Origin: Bradyrhizobium sp.
GTDB lineage: Bacteria; Pseudomonadota; Alphaproteobacteria; Rhizobiales; Xanthobacteraceae
Assembly (NCBI RefSeq): GCF_004799445.1
Contig: NZ_SSNA01000056.1
Coordinates: 1 to 40,742, forward strand
Direction of reading: 5' to 3'
Length of the DNA: 40,742 nt
Numbering within the stretch: position 1 is the stretch's first letter; each line of letters opens with the position of its first letter. The notes beneath the pieces were generated by a model that saw nothing but the letters and a program-made list of their open reading frames with translations, ran no database searches and was not told where the DNA came from. The translations under genes were made by a program, and so were the position numbers. Shown here piece by piece: positions 33,064 through 40,742 of this stretch.

Positions 33064-35802
33064 TCATGCCGCCGCCCGTTCGGTCTCGGCGGTCTGCTCT
33101 TTCAGAGCCGCGATCAGGCCGGGGCGGTCGAACTTGGCGACGTAATCGTGGAAGCCGGCCTGCCGCCCGCGCTCGATCGCCGCCGGCGATACCAGCGATG
33201 ACAACGCGATGATCGGCATTGTACTCAGATGCGCATCCGCCCGGATGGTTTCGGCGAATTCGAACCCGTTCATGTCGGGCATTTCGATGTCGGTCAGCAC
33301 CACGTCGAACGGCTGGCCCGAACGCAACGCCACCAGGCCCTCCTGCGCACTGGGCGCAACCCGCACCTTGTAACCCGCCGCCTTCAACACCGGCGCCAGC
33401 ATGTTGCGGAAGAACGCGGAGTCGTCGACCAGCAGCACCGATTGGGCGGTTTGCGAGGGGCGCATCTCCTTGCGGCTGAACCAGTCGGCGAACGCCATCG
33501 GCAGGAAGTGGCCGACGTCGATCACCTCGGTGGCCTGTCCCTTGATTACCGCGGAGCCGAGGATGCCGTCACTCGAGCCTGCGACCTCGATGTGTAGCCG
33601 TTCCTCGACGATGTCGATGATCTCGTCGACCACCAGACCCATCGAGCGGCCGTCGTCGGCGAACACCAGGATCGGTTGGGCGCCCGTAGTCTGGACGCTG
33701 ACACCGTTCATCTGCACCAGCGGCATAAGCTGCTCGCGGTACTGCACCATATAGCGGCCGTTGGAGAGTTCGATCTTGTCGGCCGCGATTTCCTCAAGTC
33801 GGGTCACCAGGCCCAGCGGCACCGCCTTGGGCTGGACCGAGCCGGCGCGGAACACCAACAGCGAGGTCAGCTGTTCGGCCGCACTGGCCCGCATCGCCGC
33901 GTTCTCGTCGGCGATTTCGTGGGTGGCCGAACCAGAAGCGCCAAGCGCCTTGGCGATGCCGTTGGGATCGATGATCATGATGACCGCGCCATCGCCCAGA
34001 ATGGTGTTGCCGGAGAACATGTCGATGTGACGCAACTTGGTCGACATCGGCTTGACCACGATTTCCTCGGTATGGAACACGCCGTCGACCACGATGCCGA
34101 AGGTCTGGCTGCCGACCTGGGTGACGACGATGAAGCCGTTTTCCGGGTCGGAGGAGGAGCCGTCGTCGATCTTGAGCAATTTCTTCAGGTGCATCAGCGG
34201 CAACAGCTTGTTGCGCAGCCGCAATACCGCGGTGTCCTTGATCCGCTCGATGCGGTGTTCGGAATTGGCCCGCGCCCGCACCAGTTCGACCACCGCAAGC
34301 TGCGGGATCGCGAAGCGGTCGCCGCCGGCTTCCACGATCAGCGCCGAGACGATGGCGAGCGTCAGCGGAATCTTGATGGTGACGGAGGAGCCCTCGCCGG
34401 CCACCGACTTGATGTCGATGGTGCCGCCGATCTGGTCGATATTGGTGCGCACCACGTCCATGCCGACGCCGCGGCCGGACACGCTGGTCACGGTGGCCGC
34501 GGTCGAGAAGCCCGGCGCGAAGATGAATTTGTGGATCTGCGCTTCCGTCATCTTCTCCAGTTCGGCCTCGCTCACCAAACCGTTGGCGACCGCCTTGGCC
34601 TTGATCCGCTCGGTATTGAGACCACGGCCATTGTCGGCAATGCAGATGATGATGTGACCGCCTTCATGATAGGCGGACAGGCGGATGGTGCCCTGCTCCG
34701 GCTTGCCGGCGGCGGCGCGCTCGGCCGGCGTCTCCAGCCCATGATCGGCCGAGTTGCGCACCATATGCGTCAAGGGATCCTTGATCAGGTCCAGCACCTG
34801 CCGATCGAGCTCGGTGTCGGCGCCGTGCATCTCCAGTTCGATCTGCTTGTGAAGTTCGCCGGAGAGGTCACGCACGATGCGCGGCAGCTTCTGCCAGGCG
34901 TTGCCGATCGGCTGCATCCGCGTCTTCATGACGCCTTCCTGCAGTTCGGCGGTGACGTTCGACAGCCGCTGCAGCGGCACCTTGAACTCGGTGTCCTCGT
35001 TGCGCCGCGAAATCTCCAGCAGCTGGTTGCGCGTCAGGACCAGCTCCGACACCATCGTCATCAGGTGTTCCAGCGTGTCGACGTTGACCCGGATCGACTG
35101 GTTGGCGACGCGATCGCCTTCGGCGGCGGCTTCGACTTCGACAGCCAGCTTTTTCGCGGCCGGCTTTGGCGCTTTCGGCGATGCTGCCCGCTGCTCTGGC
35201 GCAGGCGAGGCTTCAACCTTGGGCGCTGGCGGTGGGGCAATCTCGGGGACGCTCGGCGGGACGATCTCGGCCGCGGTCTCGCGGAATGCGCGCTCCAGCT
35301 CATCCAGCGACACTTCGCCGGGACGCAGCGCGCGCTCCAGGATCTGCGGGACCAGGTTGCCCTCCGCGATGGCGGGCTGGACGGCGGGCGCAGGCGCGGA
35401 CGCAGCCGGTGCCGCCATGGCCTCCATGCCGCGCTCGACCAGTTGATGAAGCTGCACGATCAGATCCTGATCGTTGCCTTCCGGCTCGGCCTCGGTGGCC
35501 TCAAGCCCGCCGAGAATTTCCTTGATGCGGTCGATGCTGCCCAGGATCAGCGTCACCGCCTCCGCCGTGACCGGCATTCCGTCGCGGAATTTGCCCATCA
35601 GGGTCTCGCCGGCATGGGCCAGCGCTTCGAGGCGCGGCAAGCCAAGGAAACCGCAGGTTCCCTTGATGGTATGAACGAGGCGGAAGATGTTATCCAGGAT
35701 CTTGGCGTTGTTCGGATCCTGCTCGAACCGCACCAGTTGGTTGTCAACGGTGTCCAGGCTTTCGCTGGTCTCCGTCAGAAACTCACGCAATAAATCATCC
35801 AT
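33064..35802 (-). CDS. cheA: Chemotaxis histidine kinase CheA, hybrid with C-terminal receiver
   Basis: 912 residues. The Hpt domain has phospho-acceptor His 44 (RLVHTIKGTCGF). Residues about 110-230 are a Pro/Ala-rich linker without an obvious P2 (CheY-binding) domain. Dimerisation helices follow (SIRVNVDTLEHLMTMVSELV), then the ATPase domain with N box (HMVRNSADHGLE) and G boxes (ICIADNGRGLN, VSGRGVGMDVV). Two CheW-like domains come next (about 505-640 and 660-785), then a receiver domain from 788 with Asp 838 (VVLTDIEMPDMNGF). CheA phosphorylates CheY and CheB. The extra CheW module and receiver make it a hybrid kinase, common in alphaproteobacterial systems. It is the first gene of the operon, with a CtrA box about 150 bases upstream. 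Confidence 0.95.
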   Translation of the reverse strand: MDDLLREFLTETSESLDTVDNQLVRFEQDPNNAKILDNIFRLVHTIKGTCGFLGLPRLEALAHAGETLMGKFRDGMPVTAEAVTLILGSIDRIKEILGGLEATEAEPEGNDQDLIVQLHQLVERGMEAMAAPAASAPAPAVQPAIAEGNLVPQILERALRPGEVSLDELERAFRETAAEIVPPSVPEIAPPPAPKVEASPAPEQRAASPKAPKPAAKKLAVEVEAAAEGDRVANQSIRVNVDTLEHLMTMVSELVLTRNQLLEISRRNEDTEFKVPLQRLSNVTAELQEGVMKTRMQPIGNAWQKLPRIVRDLSGELHKQIELEMHGADTELDRQVLDLIKDPLTHMVRNSADHGLETPAERAAAGKPEQGTIRLSAYHEGGHIIICIADNGRGLNTERIKAKAVANGLVSEAELEKMTEAQIHKFIFAPGFSTAATVTSVSGRGVGMDVVRTNIDQIGGTIDIKSVAGEGSSVTIKIPLTLAIVSALIVEAGGDRFAIPQLAVVELVRARANSEHRIERIKDTAVLRLRNKLLPLMHLKKLLKIDDGSSSDPENGFIVVTQVGSQTFGIVVDGVFHTEEIVVKPMSTKLRHIDMFSGNTILGDGAVIMIIDPNGIAKALGASGSATHEIADENAAMRASAAEQLTSLLVFRAGSVQPKAVPLGLVTRLEEIAADKIELSNGRYMVQYREQLMPLVQMNGVSVQTTGAQPILVFADDGRSMGLVVDEIIDIVEERLHIEVAGSSDGILGSAVIKGQATEVIDVGHFLPMAFADWFSRKEMRPSQTAQSVLLVDDSAFFRNMLAPVLKAAGYKVRVAPSAQEGLVALRSGQPFDVVLTDIEMPDMNGFEFAETIRADAHLSTMPIIALSSLVSPAAIERGRQAGFHDYVAKFDRPGLIAALKEQTAETERAAA

Positions 35803-35952
35803 GAAATCGGCCTTCCCCCTCGGGCGTGCGACGTCGACACGCCTTTCCGAGTTCGGTCAGCTTCCATGCAAAGCGTTTAATATTGGTTGAGCATTTGGAA
35901 AAGAACGGGTTCAACAAAGAGATAAGACGACATTGCTGGAACCGGGCGCGCG

Positions 35953-35972
35953 GTAAACCAATGGTTAACCAT
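35953..35972 (-). promoter_or_regulatory. CtrA-type box upstream of the che operon
   Basis: On the minus strand TTAA-CCATTGG-TTTAC (35968-35953) fits TTAA-N7-TTAAC with one change. It is embedded in the perfect palindrome ATGGTTAACCAT (35961-35972), which gives the half-site TTAACCAT on both strands. It lies about 150 bases before cheA, in the 250-base gap after chpT. Confidence 0.6.
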
Positions 35973-36052
35973 GTTTCGCCCTCGGAGCGCTTTTCCGGCA
36001 ACGCGAAAACCCGGTTGGCCGCGGGAAATGCCCGTTTTCGACAGCCGCACCT

Positions 36053-36700
36053 TTAGGACGCGGTCACCACCACCGCATTGCCTTCGGGCGCCAGCGTCAC
36101 GCTCAGTCCGCAAGATTGTGCCAGCAGCCGGGTGTAATAGGGCTGCACGGCATGAGCATCGACGATCGAGACATGACCCGAACTCAACAGATCGGCAATA
36201 TTCTGCGGCATGCGGGCATTCAGCCCGTTCGCGGTGACACGAAAGCCGAACCCATCGCCTTCGCCGATCGGATCGACGGTGAGCACCCCGCCACGCGGGA
36301 TCGTCTGCTGGGCGATCACCATCATGTTCAGCAGCAGCTTGACCCGGTTTTTCGGCAACAGCACGCGCGGCAGATTCCACGCGATCGTGGTCTTGCTGTC
36401 CTCGAGGTGACCGCGCGCCATGGCCTGCGCGTCGCCGAGATCGATCTGCGCACCCGCCGATCCGGCCGCCCCAAACGCCAGGCGGCAGAACTGCAAGCGG
36501 GCCGACGCGGTCTTGGCGCTCTTTCGAATCAGATCGAGGGCAAATTCGCGGTCTTCCGGCTTGGGATTGTCGTCGAGGACCTCAAGCCCATTGACGATGG
36601 CGCCCACCGGACTGATGAGATCGTGGCAAACCCGGGAACAAAGCAACGCCGCGAGCTCGAGGGCATCGGGGGCGGGACCGGGAGGCGGGGCACCAGACAT
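36053..36700 (-). CDS. chpT: Histidine phosphotransferase ChpT
   Basis: 215 residues. The phospho-acceptor is His 26 in SRVCHDLISPVGAIVNGLEV, a dimerising helical hairpin; the rest is a degenerate ATPase-like domain (LLPKNRVKLLLNMMVIAQQT, GGVLTVDP, GFRVTANG) without ATP-binding boxes, which is what defines ChpT. It relays phosphate from CckA to CtrA and CpdR. It is upstream of cheA on the same strand with a 250-base gap, so it is a neighbour of the chemotaxis operon but probably has its own promoter in 36701-36867, shared divergently with cysQ. Confidence 0.92.
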   Translation of the reverse strand: MSGAPPPGPAPDALELAALLCSRVCHDLISPVGAIVNGLEVLDDNPKPEDREFALDLIRKSAKTASARLQFCRLAFGAAGSAGAQIDLGDAQAMARGHLEDSKTTIAWNLPRVLLPKNRVKLLLNMMVIAQQTIPRGGVLTVDPIGEGDGFGFRVTANGLNARMPQNIADLLSSGHVSIVDAHAVQPYYTRLLAQSCGLSVTLAPEGNAVVVTAS

Positions 36701-36867
36701 AAGGCGTTCCTAAAAATCGATGACAAGCGCGGATCCGGCGAATCACGCATGCTCGCTGGCTTGATACACTGCGGAGACGCGTGCTGCCAACACAAGGCAG
36801 GCCGGACCGAGGTCAACCGGCGCGAAAACCCACCGGTACAGAGAGGCTTGGAATATGAGACCCGCCA

Positions 36868-37698
36868 ATGAGTGAGGCATATTTGCCGGGGCCCGTGATC
36901 GAATGCGATGCCGCCGCCGCGCTCATGGAACCCCTGACCGAACTCGTCGCCCGGGCCGGAGCGGCCATTCTTGCCGTCAACCGCGCTGCCATGCGGATCG
37001 ACGGCAAGCTCGATGGATCGCCGGTGACGGAAGCGGACCTCGCCGCCGACCGCATCATCGCCGATGGCCTTGCGCGGCTCATTCCAGCGGTCCCGGCATT
37101 GTCCGAGGAGCGCGTCGATCTGGCGAAACCGCCTTACCAGGGCAGCTTCTTCCTGATCGATCCGCTCGACGGTACCAAGGAGTTTGTCGCCGGGCGCGGC
37201 GAATTCACCGTCAATGTCGCGCTGGTGACCCATGGCACGCCCTTATTGGGCATCATTGGCGCCCCCGCGCTTGGATTGATATGGCGGGGCCTCGTGGGCC
37301 GCGGCGCGGAACGACTGGCGACAAGCGACGGGGCCCTCCAGGCCGTGCCTATACACACCCGCCCGTTCCCGGAAGCCGGCACCCCCTGGATCGTCGCGGT
37401 CAGCCGCTCGCATGGCGATGCCAGAACCGAAGCCTTTATTGACTCCAGACCCGGCGCGATCCGGCAGATGCTCGGTTCGGCGGTCAAATTCGCCCGGGTG
37501 GCCGAGGGCGCCGTCGATATTTATCCGCGGCTTGCCCCCACCCACGAATGGGATGTCGCGGCCGGACATGCGATCGTCAGCGCGGCCGGCGGCAGGATCA
37601 CCGACGCGCAAGGGGCCGATTTGCAGTTCGGCAAAGGCGTGAAGGATTTCATCGTGCCGGCGTTCATCGCCTGGGGCGATCCCGCGGCGACGCGCTGA
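36868..37698 (+). CDS. cysQ: 3'(2'),5'-bisphosphate nucleotidase CysQ
   Basis: 276 residues of the inositol-monophosphatase superfamily. Metal-binding motifs are present: SEE in PALSEERVD, IDPLDGTKEFVAGRGEF, and the C-terminal WDVAAGHAIVSAAGG. The KEFV variant after DGT is characteristic of CysQ, which removes the 3'-phosphate of PAP formed in sulfate assimilation. Cytosolic, Mg-dependent. It is divergent from chpT and ends 12 bases before the convergent YHS-domain gene. Confidence 0.92.
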   Translation: MSEAYLPGPVIECDAAAALMEPLTELVARAGAAILAVNRAAMRIDGKLDGSPVTEADLAADRIIADGLARLIPAVPALSEERVDLAKPPYQGSFFLIDPLDGTKEFVAGRGEFTVNVALVTHGTPLLGIIGAPALGLIWRGLVGRGAERLATSDGALQAVPIHTRPFPEAGTPWIVAVSRSHGDARTEAFIDSRPGAIRQMLGSAVKFARVAEGAVDIYPRLAPTHEWDVAAGHAIVSAAGGRITDAQGADLQFGKGVKDFIVPAFIAWGDPAATR

Positions 37699-37710
37699 AA
37701 CGCGACTTCT

Positions 37711-38250
37711 TCACTGCGCCAGATCGTGCTCGAGCGCCGGCCAGCGGGAATTCGCCTGCCTCAGCACCGACTCCGGGTGGGCGGCGAAGGCATCCCGGTG
37801 TTGCTCGCGCCCGAACAGATAAAGCCGTTGGCCCGAGATCAGCCAGAACCGGGGATTACCGGCGACCGTCACCCCCCGCGCCAGATCGACCGGGTCGTAG
37901 CCGCCGAACCGGGGACCGTAAATGTCGGGATGGGCGGCAAAGGAAGCGCGGTTGCCCTCGTTGCGAAAACGCCAGACGACGCCGGCCTGGGACGCCTCGA
38001 ACTCCGGCAGACCGATCATCGGGCGGGCATCGACAAAATACGCCACGGGATCGTAACCCTCGATCGCGAGGCCCGTGAAACGGTTGGCCACGACGCGCTC
38101 GGTGGTCGCGGCCCGGGCCGCAAGCCCGCCGCCGGCCAGGTCACCCGGGCTGACCGACCAAAGCCCCGCCAGCACGGCGATCAAGGCTATTCGGGGGCGA
38201 ACGCGGATTCCCGGCCATCTGCGGTTTCTTTCCTGCCGTTGTGCCGTCAT
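37711..38250 (-). CDS. YHS-domain exported protein
   Basis: 179 residues from the ATG at 38250 (MTAQRQERNRR); ATGs at 38268 and 38304 are possible. A basic N-terminus and hydrophobic stretch (IALIAVLAGLWSVS) suggest a signal anchor or signal peptide. The YHS domain is seen in FTGLAIEGYDPVAYFVDARP and the strand VVWRFRNEGNRASFAAHPDIYGP, then GGYDPVDLARGVTVAGNP and LYLFGREQHRDAFAAHPE, a second YHS-like half. Such domains may bind metals; no catalytic role is known for these small proteins. It stands divergent from the eipA-like gene. Confidence 0.8.
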   Translation of the reverse strand: MTAQRQERNRRWPGIRVRPRIALIAVLAGLWSVSPGDLAGGGLAARAATTERVVANRFTGLAIEGYDPVAYFVDARPMIGLPEFEASQAGVVWRFRNEGNRASFAAHPDIYGPRFGGYDPVDLARGVTVAGNPRFWLISGQRLYLFGREQHRDAFAAHPESVLRQANSRWPALEHDLAQ

Positions 38251-38361
38251 AGTTGATGCCGATAACATTCGAGTCGGGGGACACTGGGCGCAGCCTACAG
38301 CCATGCTTGTCAGCGTCAGGTTAAGGCCGCGACCGGGATTTCAATACCCAGGGGTTCTTTC

Positions 38362-38985
38362 ATGATTTTCGCCTCACGCCTTGCTGCGGTGACGCTTGCC
38401 GCGCTGATGTGCTGGTCCGTGCCCGCCTCCTCGCAGCAGGCGCCTCCGATTGAGCAGGCACCCCCGGCGCAATTGCCGCCGCCGCAACGCCAACCCAGCC
38501 CCAACGTTTACGGGCCGGACGAGTTGACCAGCGCCGGACACCGGTTTTTCGGCAATGTGTCGCGCGGCCTCGCCTCGGTGATCGAGCGCGCGGTCAGCCA
38601 ATGGGGCCTGCCGAACGGCTATATCCTCGGCGAGGAAGGCTCCGGCGCCTTCGTTGCCGGATTGAGATATGGCGAGGGCACGCTTTACACCAAGAATGCC
38701 GGCGATTTGCGGGTCTACTGGCAGGGACCGTCGGTCGGCTTCGACTGGGGCGGCGACGGCGCGCGCACCATGACGCTGGTCTACAATCTTCCGGCGACCA
38801 GCGCGATCTACCAGCGCTTTGGCGGCATTGACGGCTCCGCCTATATCATCGGCGGCTTCGGGATGACCGCGCTGACCGCCAACAACATCGTGCTGGTGCC
38901 GATCCGCTCCGGTCTCGGCCTGCGGCTGGGCGCCAATATCGGCTACCTCAAATATACCCCGCACGCGACCTGGAATCCGTTCTGA
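38362..38985 (+). CDS. eipA: DUF1134 envelope protein (EipA-like)
   Basis: 207 residues. Signal peptide (residues 1-25, ending PASSQ), a Pro/Gln-rich linker (PPIEQAPPAQLPPPQRQ), then the DUF1134 domain with GNVSRGLASVIERAVSQWG, GEGTLYTKNAGDLRVYWQGP, VGFDWGGDGARTM and the end ATWNPF. In Brucella the DUF1134 protein EipA is a periplasmic small beta-barrel needed for envelope integrity, and its gene is bound by CtrA. No full CtrA box is visible in the 111 bases between this gene and the divergent YHS gene, only a TTAAGG near 38322. Family firm, role by analogy. Confidence 0.85.
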   Translation: MIFASRLAAVTLAALMCWSVPASSQQAPPIEQAPPAQLPPPQRQPSPNVYGPDELTSAGHRFFGNVSRGLASVIERAVSQWGLPNGYILGEEGSGAFVAGLRYGEGTLYTKNAGDLRVYWQGPSVGFDWGGDGARTMTLVYNLPATSAIYQRFGGIDGSAYIIGGFGMTALTANNIVLVPIRSGLGLRLGANIGYLKYTPHATWNPF

Positions 38986-39135
38986 TCCGCTCTGAGGTCT
39001 GCCTGTTCCGCAAAGCGCGGAACCAGTAACCCACAGCTCTTTTTCCGGATTCACGTTAACGGCGCATGGGGCTGGCCTTTCTCCTGTGCCCCATGGCATT
39101 GTGAATAGACGAGTTTTTCGCGGGAGTACCCATCC

Positions 39136-40404
39136 ATGGTCGAACCGATCATGTATCTGGCGATCGGTTTTCTGGTCTCGATGCTGCTCGGTCTGATGAT
39201 CGTGCCGCTGGTGCATAACCGCGCGGTGCGCCTGACCACCCGGCGGATGGAGGCGGCGACGCCGCTGTCGATGGCGGAAATCCAGGCCGACAAGGACCAG
39301 TTGCGCGCGGAGTTCGCGATGTCGGCGCGGCGGCTGGAGATGAGCGTCGACCAGCTCAAGAACAAGACCACCAGCCAGCTCGCCGAACTCGGCAAGAAAT
39401 CCGATGCGATCAATCGCATGAAGCTCGAGCTCGGCGAAAAGAACGCCACGATCTTTTCGCTGGAAGCCCGCGAGAAGGCGATGAAGCAACAGCTGCGCGC
39501 CACCGAAGAGGAATTCACCACCAAGACCGAAGCGCTGCGTCAGGCGGAGCAGGCATTGACCGACAAGCGGGACGCGCTCGCGAAACTCAACGCCGAACTG
39601 TCCGACCGTTCGATGATGGCGGAAAGCCGCAAGGTCGAGCTGGTGGCGGTGCATGCCCAGATCGACGCGCTGAAGGGCCGCGTCGGCGATGCCGAGAAGG
39701 AATTCTCCGCCACGCAAGCGCGGCTCGCGCAGCAGCGCGGCGAATCCGAGGCTGCGACCCGCGAGCTCACCGAAGCGCGCAACCGGGTCGAGAACCTGAG
39801 CCAGCGCGTCACCGATCTCGACCGCCAGCTGATCGTCCAGGTCAAGGAAGCCGAGTTGCTCGGCAACCGCGTCAACGACCTGGAAGCGCGGCTTTCGACC
39901 CAGGGAAAGCTGCTGGCCGAGCGCGACTATGAGAACACTCAGCTGCGCCAGGCCAAGGAAGCCGCCGAGCGCACGGTGAGGGAATTGCGCGACGAACTCA
40001 CCCTCACCAACAGCGGCACGTGGCCGGCGCTGGAAAAGCTGAAGTCCGAAAAGGCCGCGGTCGAGGAACAACTTCGGCTGGCGCGCGACGAACGCGCCAA
40101 GCTGCAGCGCGACATCAACGCGATCCAGCAGCAGGCGGAAAGCTCGTGGGCGACCGAGCGCATGGAAAACGCGCTGCTGCGCGAGCGCATCAACGATATC
40201 GCCGCCGAAGTCGCCAAGCTGGCGATGCAGCTCGAAGGACCGAATTCGCCGATCGAGGCGATGCTGGCGGCCGAACCGGTGGTCCCGGCAAAACCATCCA
40301 ACGGGGTTGCCAACGGCGCCGCGTCGGAAGGCGGCGGAACGCTGGCCGAGCGCATCCGCGCGCTGCAATCCCACGCCTCCCGCGCCCGCCAGCAGGGCGC
40401 GTGA
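39136..40404 (+). CDS. Membrane-anchored long coiled-coil protein, uncharacterised
   Basis: 422 residues. One N-terminal membrane helix (MYLAIGFLVSMLLGLMIVPL, residues 6-25) followed by a basic stretch that keeps the rest in the cytoplasm. Residues about 45-350 are continuous coiled coil with many Glu, Lys, Gln and Ala (LRQAEQALTDKRDALAKLN and similar). A short conserved-looking end follows (GTLAERIRALQSHASRARQQ). The architecture resembles envelope or division scaffold proteins, but no family name can be given; similar proteins occur widely in Bradyrhizobium. It starts 150 bases after the eipA-like gene on the same strand. Confidence 0.8.
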   Translation: MVEPIMYLAIGFLVSMLLGLMIVPLVHNRAVRLTTRRMEAATPLSMAEIQADKDQLRAEFAMSARRLEMSVDQLKNKTTSQLAELGKKSDAINRMKLELGEKNATIFSLEAREKAMKQQLRATEEEFTTKTEALRQAEQALTDKRDALAKLNAELSDRSMMAESRKVELVAVHAQIDALKGRVGDAEKEFSATQARLAQQRGESEAATRELTEARNRVENLSQRVTDLDRQLIVQVKEAELLGNRVNDLEARLSTQGKLLAERDYENTQLRQAKEAAERTVRELRDELTLTNSGTWPALEKLKSEKAAVEEQLRLARDERAKLQRDINAIQQQAESSWATERMENALLRERINDIAAEVAKLAMQLEGPNSPIEAMLAAEPVVPAKPSNGVANGAASEGGGTLAERIRALQSHASRARQQGA

Positions 40405-40459
40405 GGCGCCGTCACGCGCGCGCCTGATAATTTCAATCGATCCGAATGTCATACAGCCC

Positions 40460-40559
40460 GTCATACCCCGCGCATGCGGGGTATCCAGTACGCCGCGGCC
40501 TTTCGGTTTTGTTACTGACGCCTCGGAGTACTGGATCGCCCGCTTTCGCGGGCGATGAC
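40460..40559. repeat. Palindromic intergenic repeat element, second type
   Basis: Two inverted arms, GTCAT...ATCCAGTAC (40460-40491) and GTACTGGAT...ATGAC (40528-40559). Each arm contains its own hairpin: TACCCCGC-GCATGCGGGGTA-type at 40464-40483 and ATCGCCCGC-TTTC-GCGGGCGAT at 40535-40556. I recognise the ATCCAGTAC / GTACTGGAT pairing as a frequent Bradyrhizobium intergenic repeat. Open frames across it are not genes. Confidence 0.75.
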
Positions 40560-40742
40560 GACCGAAAGCGTGGCGTCGTCGCAATCGCCAGACACAGCTT
40601 CGCGATCCCGCGGCGCGTTACGCCCGAGTTTTGCTGAGAACTTCCCGCCCTCTTCAGAGAGAGGGCGCAGGGAAAGCCGGGTGCCGATTGCACCCATGGG
40701 TCCCGTGCAAAAAAAGCACGGGGGTAGGACCACAGGTTCAAC
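40560..40742. other. Intergenic sequence at the right edge, probable further repeat
   Basis: No convincing gene. It has the hairpin-forming CCGTGC-AAAAAAA-GCACGG (40705-40722 region) and a purine-rich GAGAGAGGGC tract after CGCCCTCTTC. I recognise the whole as sequence that recurs between genes in Bradyrhizobium, next to the palindromic element; this could not be checked here. Confidence 0.4.

Noticed and set aside
33676..35793. 705-codon open frame on the plus strand, antisense to cheA
   Set aside because: Product is His/Asp/Arg-rich low-complexity text typical of the reverse of a G+C-rich gene; cheA is unmistakable on the other strand.
38374..40584. 736-codon open frame on the minus strand
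   Set aside because: It runs antisense across eipA and the coiled-coil gene and through a repeat element; no family content and no credible start.
40433..40741. 102-codon minus-strand frame at the right edge
   Set aside because: It is a translation of palindromic repeat sequence, a common false gene in these genomes.

Overview
The window looks like chromosome from a Bradyrhizobium-type alphaproteobacterium (Bradyrhizobium or a close relative such as Rhodopseudomonas or Afipia). The basis is high G+C coding sequence, a CtrA/ChpT cell-cycle pair, flagellar flhA and fliI-fliJ, a cheA-W-Y-B-R operon, a CtrA-regulon-type DUF1134 protein (EipA), a perfect EcfG general-stress promoter, and intergenic palindromic repeats of the kind common in these genomes. 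This placement is by recognition; no database was searched.

Layout. (1) 1-6150 is an accessory, visibly more A+T-rich patch: the start of a nucleoside 2-deoxyribosyltransferase gene cut by the window edge, a dead chimera of an IS630 and an IS66 transposase, a coupled pair of secreted proteins (a 648-residue protein with two strikingly regular cysteine ladders, and a 91-residue six-cysteine protein), a truncated sorbosone-dehydrogenase-like gene, and the 3' end of an outer-membrane beta-barrel gene. (2) 6433-17030 is metabolic and transport: a small zinc-ribbon protein, a secreted caspase-fold/Sel1 protein, the potassium transporter Kup, a three-gene PaoABC-like molybdenum aldehyde oxidoreductase facing a TetR regulator across a 17-bp palindrome, a DUF4864 protein and an MFS transporter. 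(3) 17160-22790 holds flhA behind a CtrA box, the oxygen-independent ubiquinone hydroxylation genes ubiT-ubiU-ubiV, and a stress locus: EcfG promoter, 66-residue membrane peptide, then a hairpin-rich segment ending in an intrinsic terminator. (4) 22916-24334 is an ECF sigma factor with its RskA-type anti-sigma factor. (5) 24458-27516 is fliI-fliJ divergent from ctrA, with CtrA-type sites and a cluster of GANTC methylation sites between them. (6) 27596-29930 is a YjfL-YjfM-YjfC-like envelope cluster whose first gene appears frameshifted. (7) 29978-36700 is the chemotaxis operon with chpT upstream of it and a CtrA box between them. (8) 36868-40742 is cysQ, a YHS-domain protein, eipA (DUF1134), a membrane-anchored coiled-coil protein, and terminal repeat sequence.

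How it fits together. ChpT passes phosphate to CtrA. Near-consensus CtrA boxes (TTAA-N7-TTAAC with one change) sit before flhA, before fliI and before cheA, so the window carries part of the CckA-ChpT-CtrA circuit together with the motility genes it probably controls. The items I consider least described are the EcfG-driven peptide plus C-rich hairpin transcript (22359-22790), the cysteine-ladder secreted pair (1967-4185), and the tandem paralogues in the YjfLMC-like cluster.
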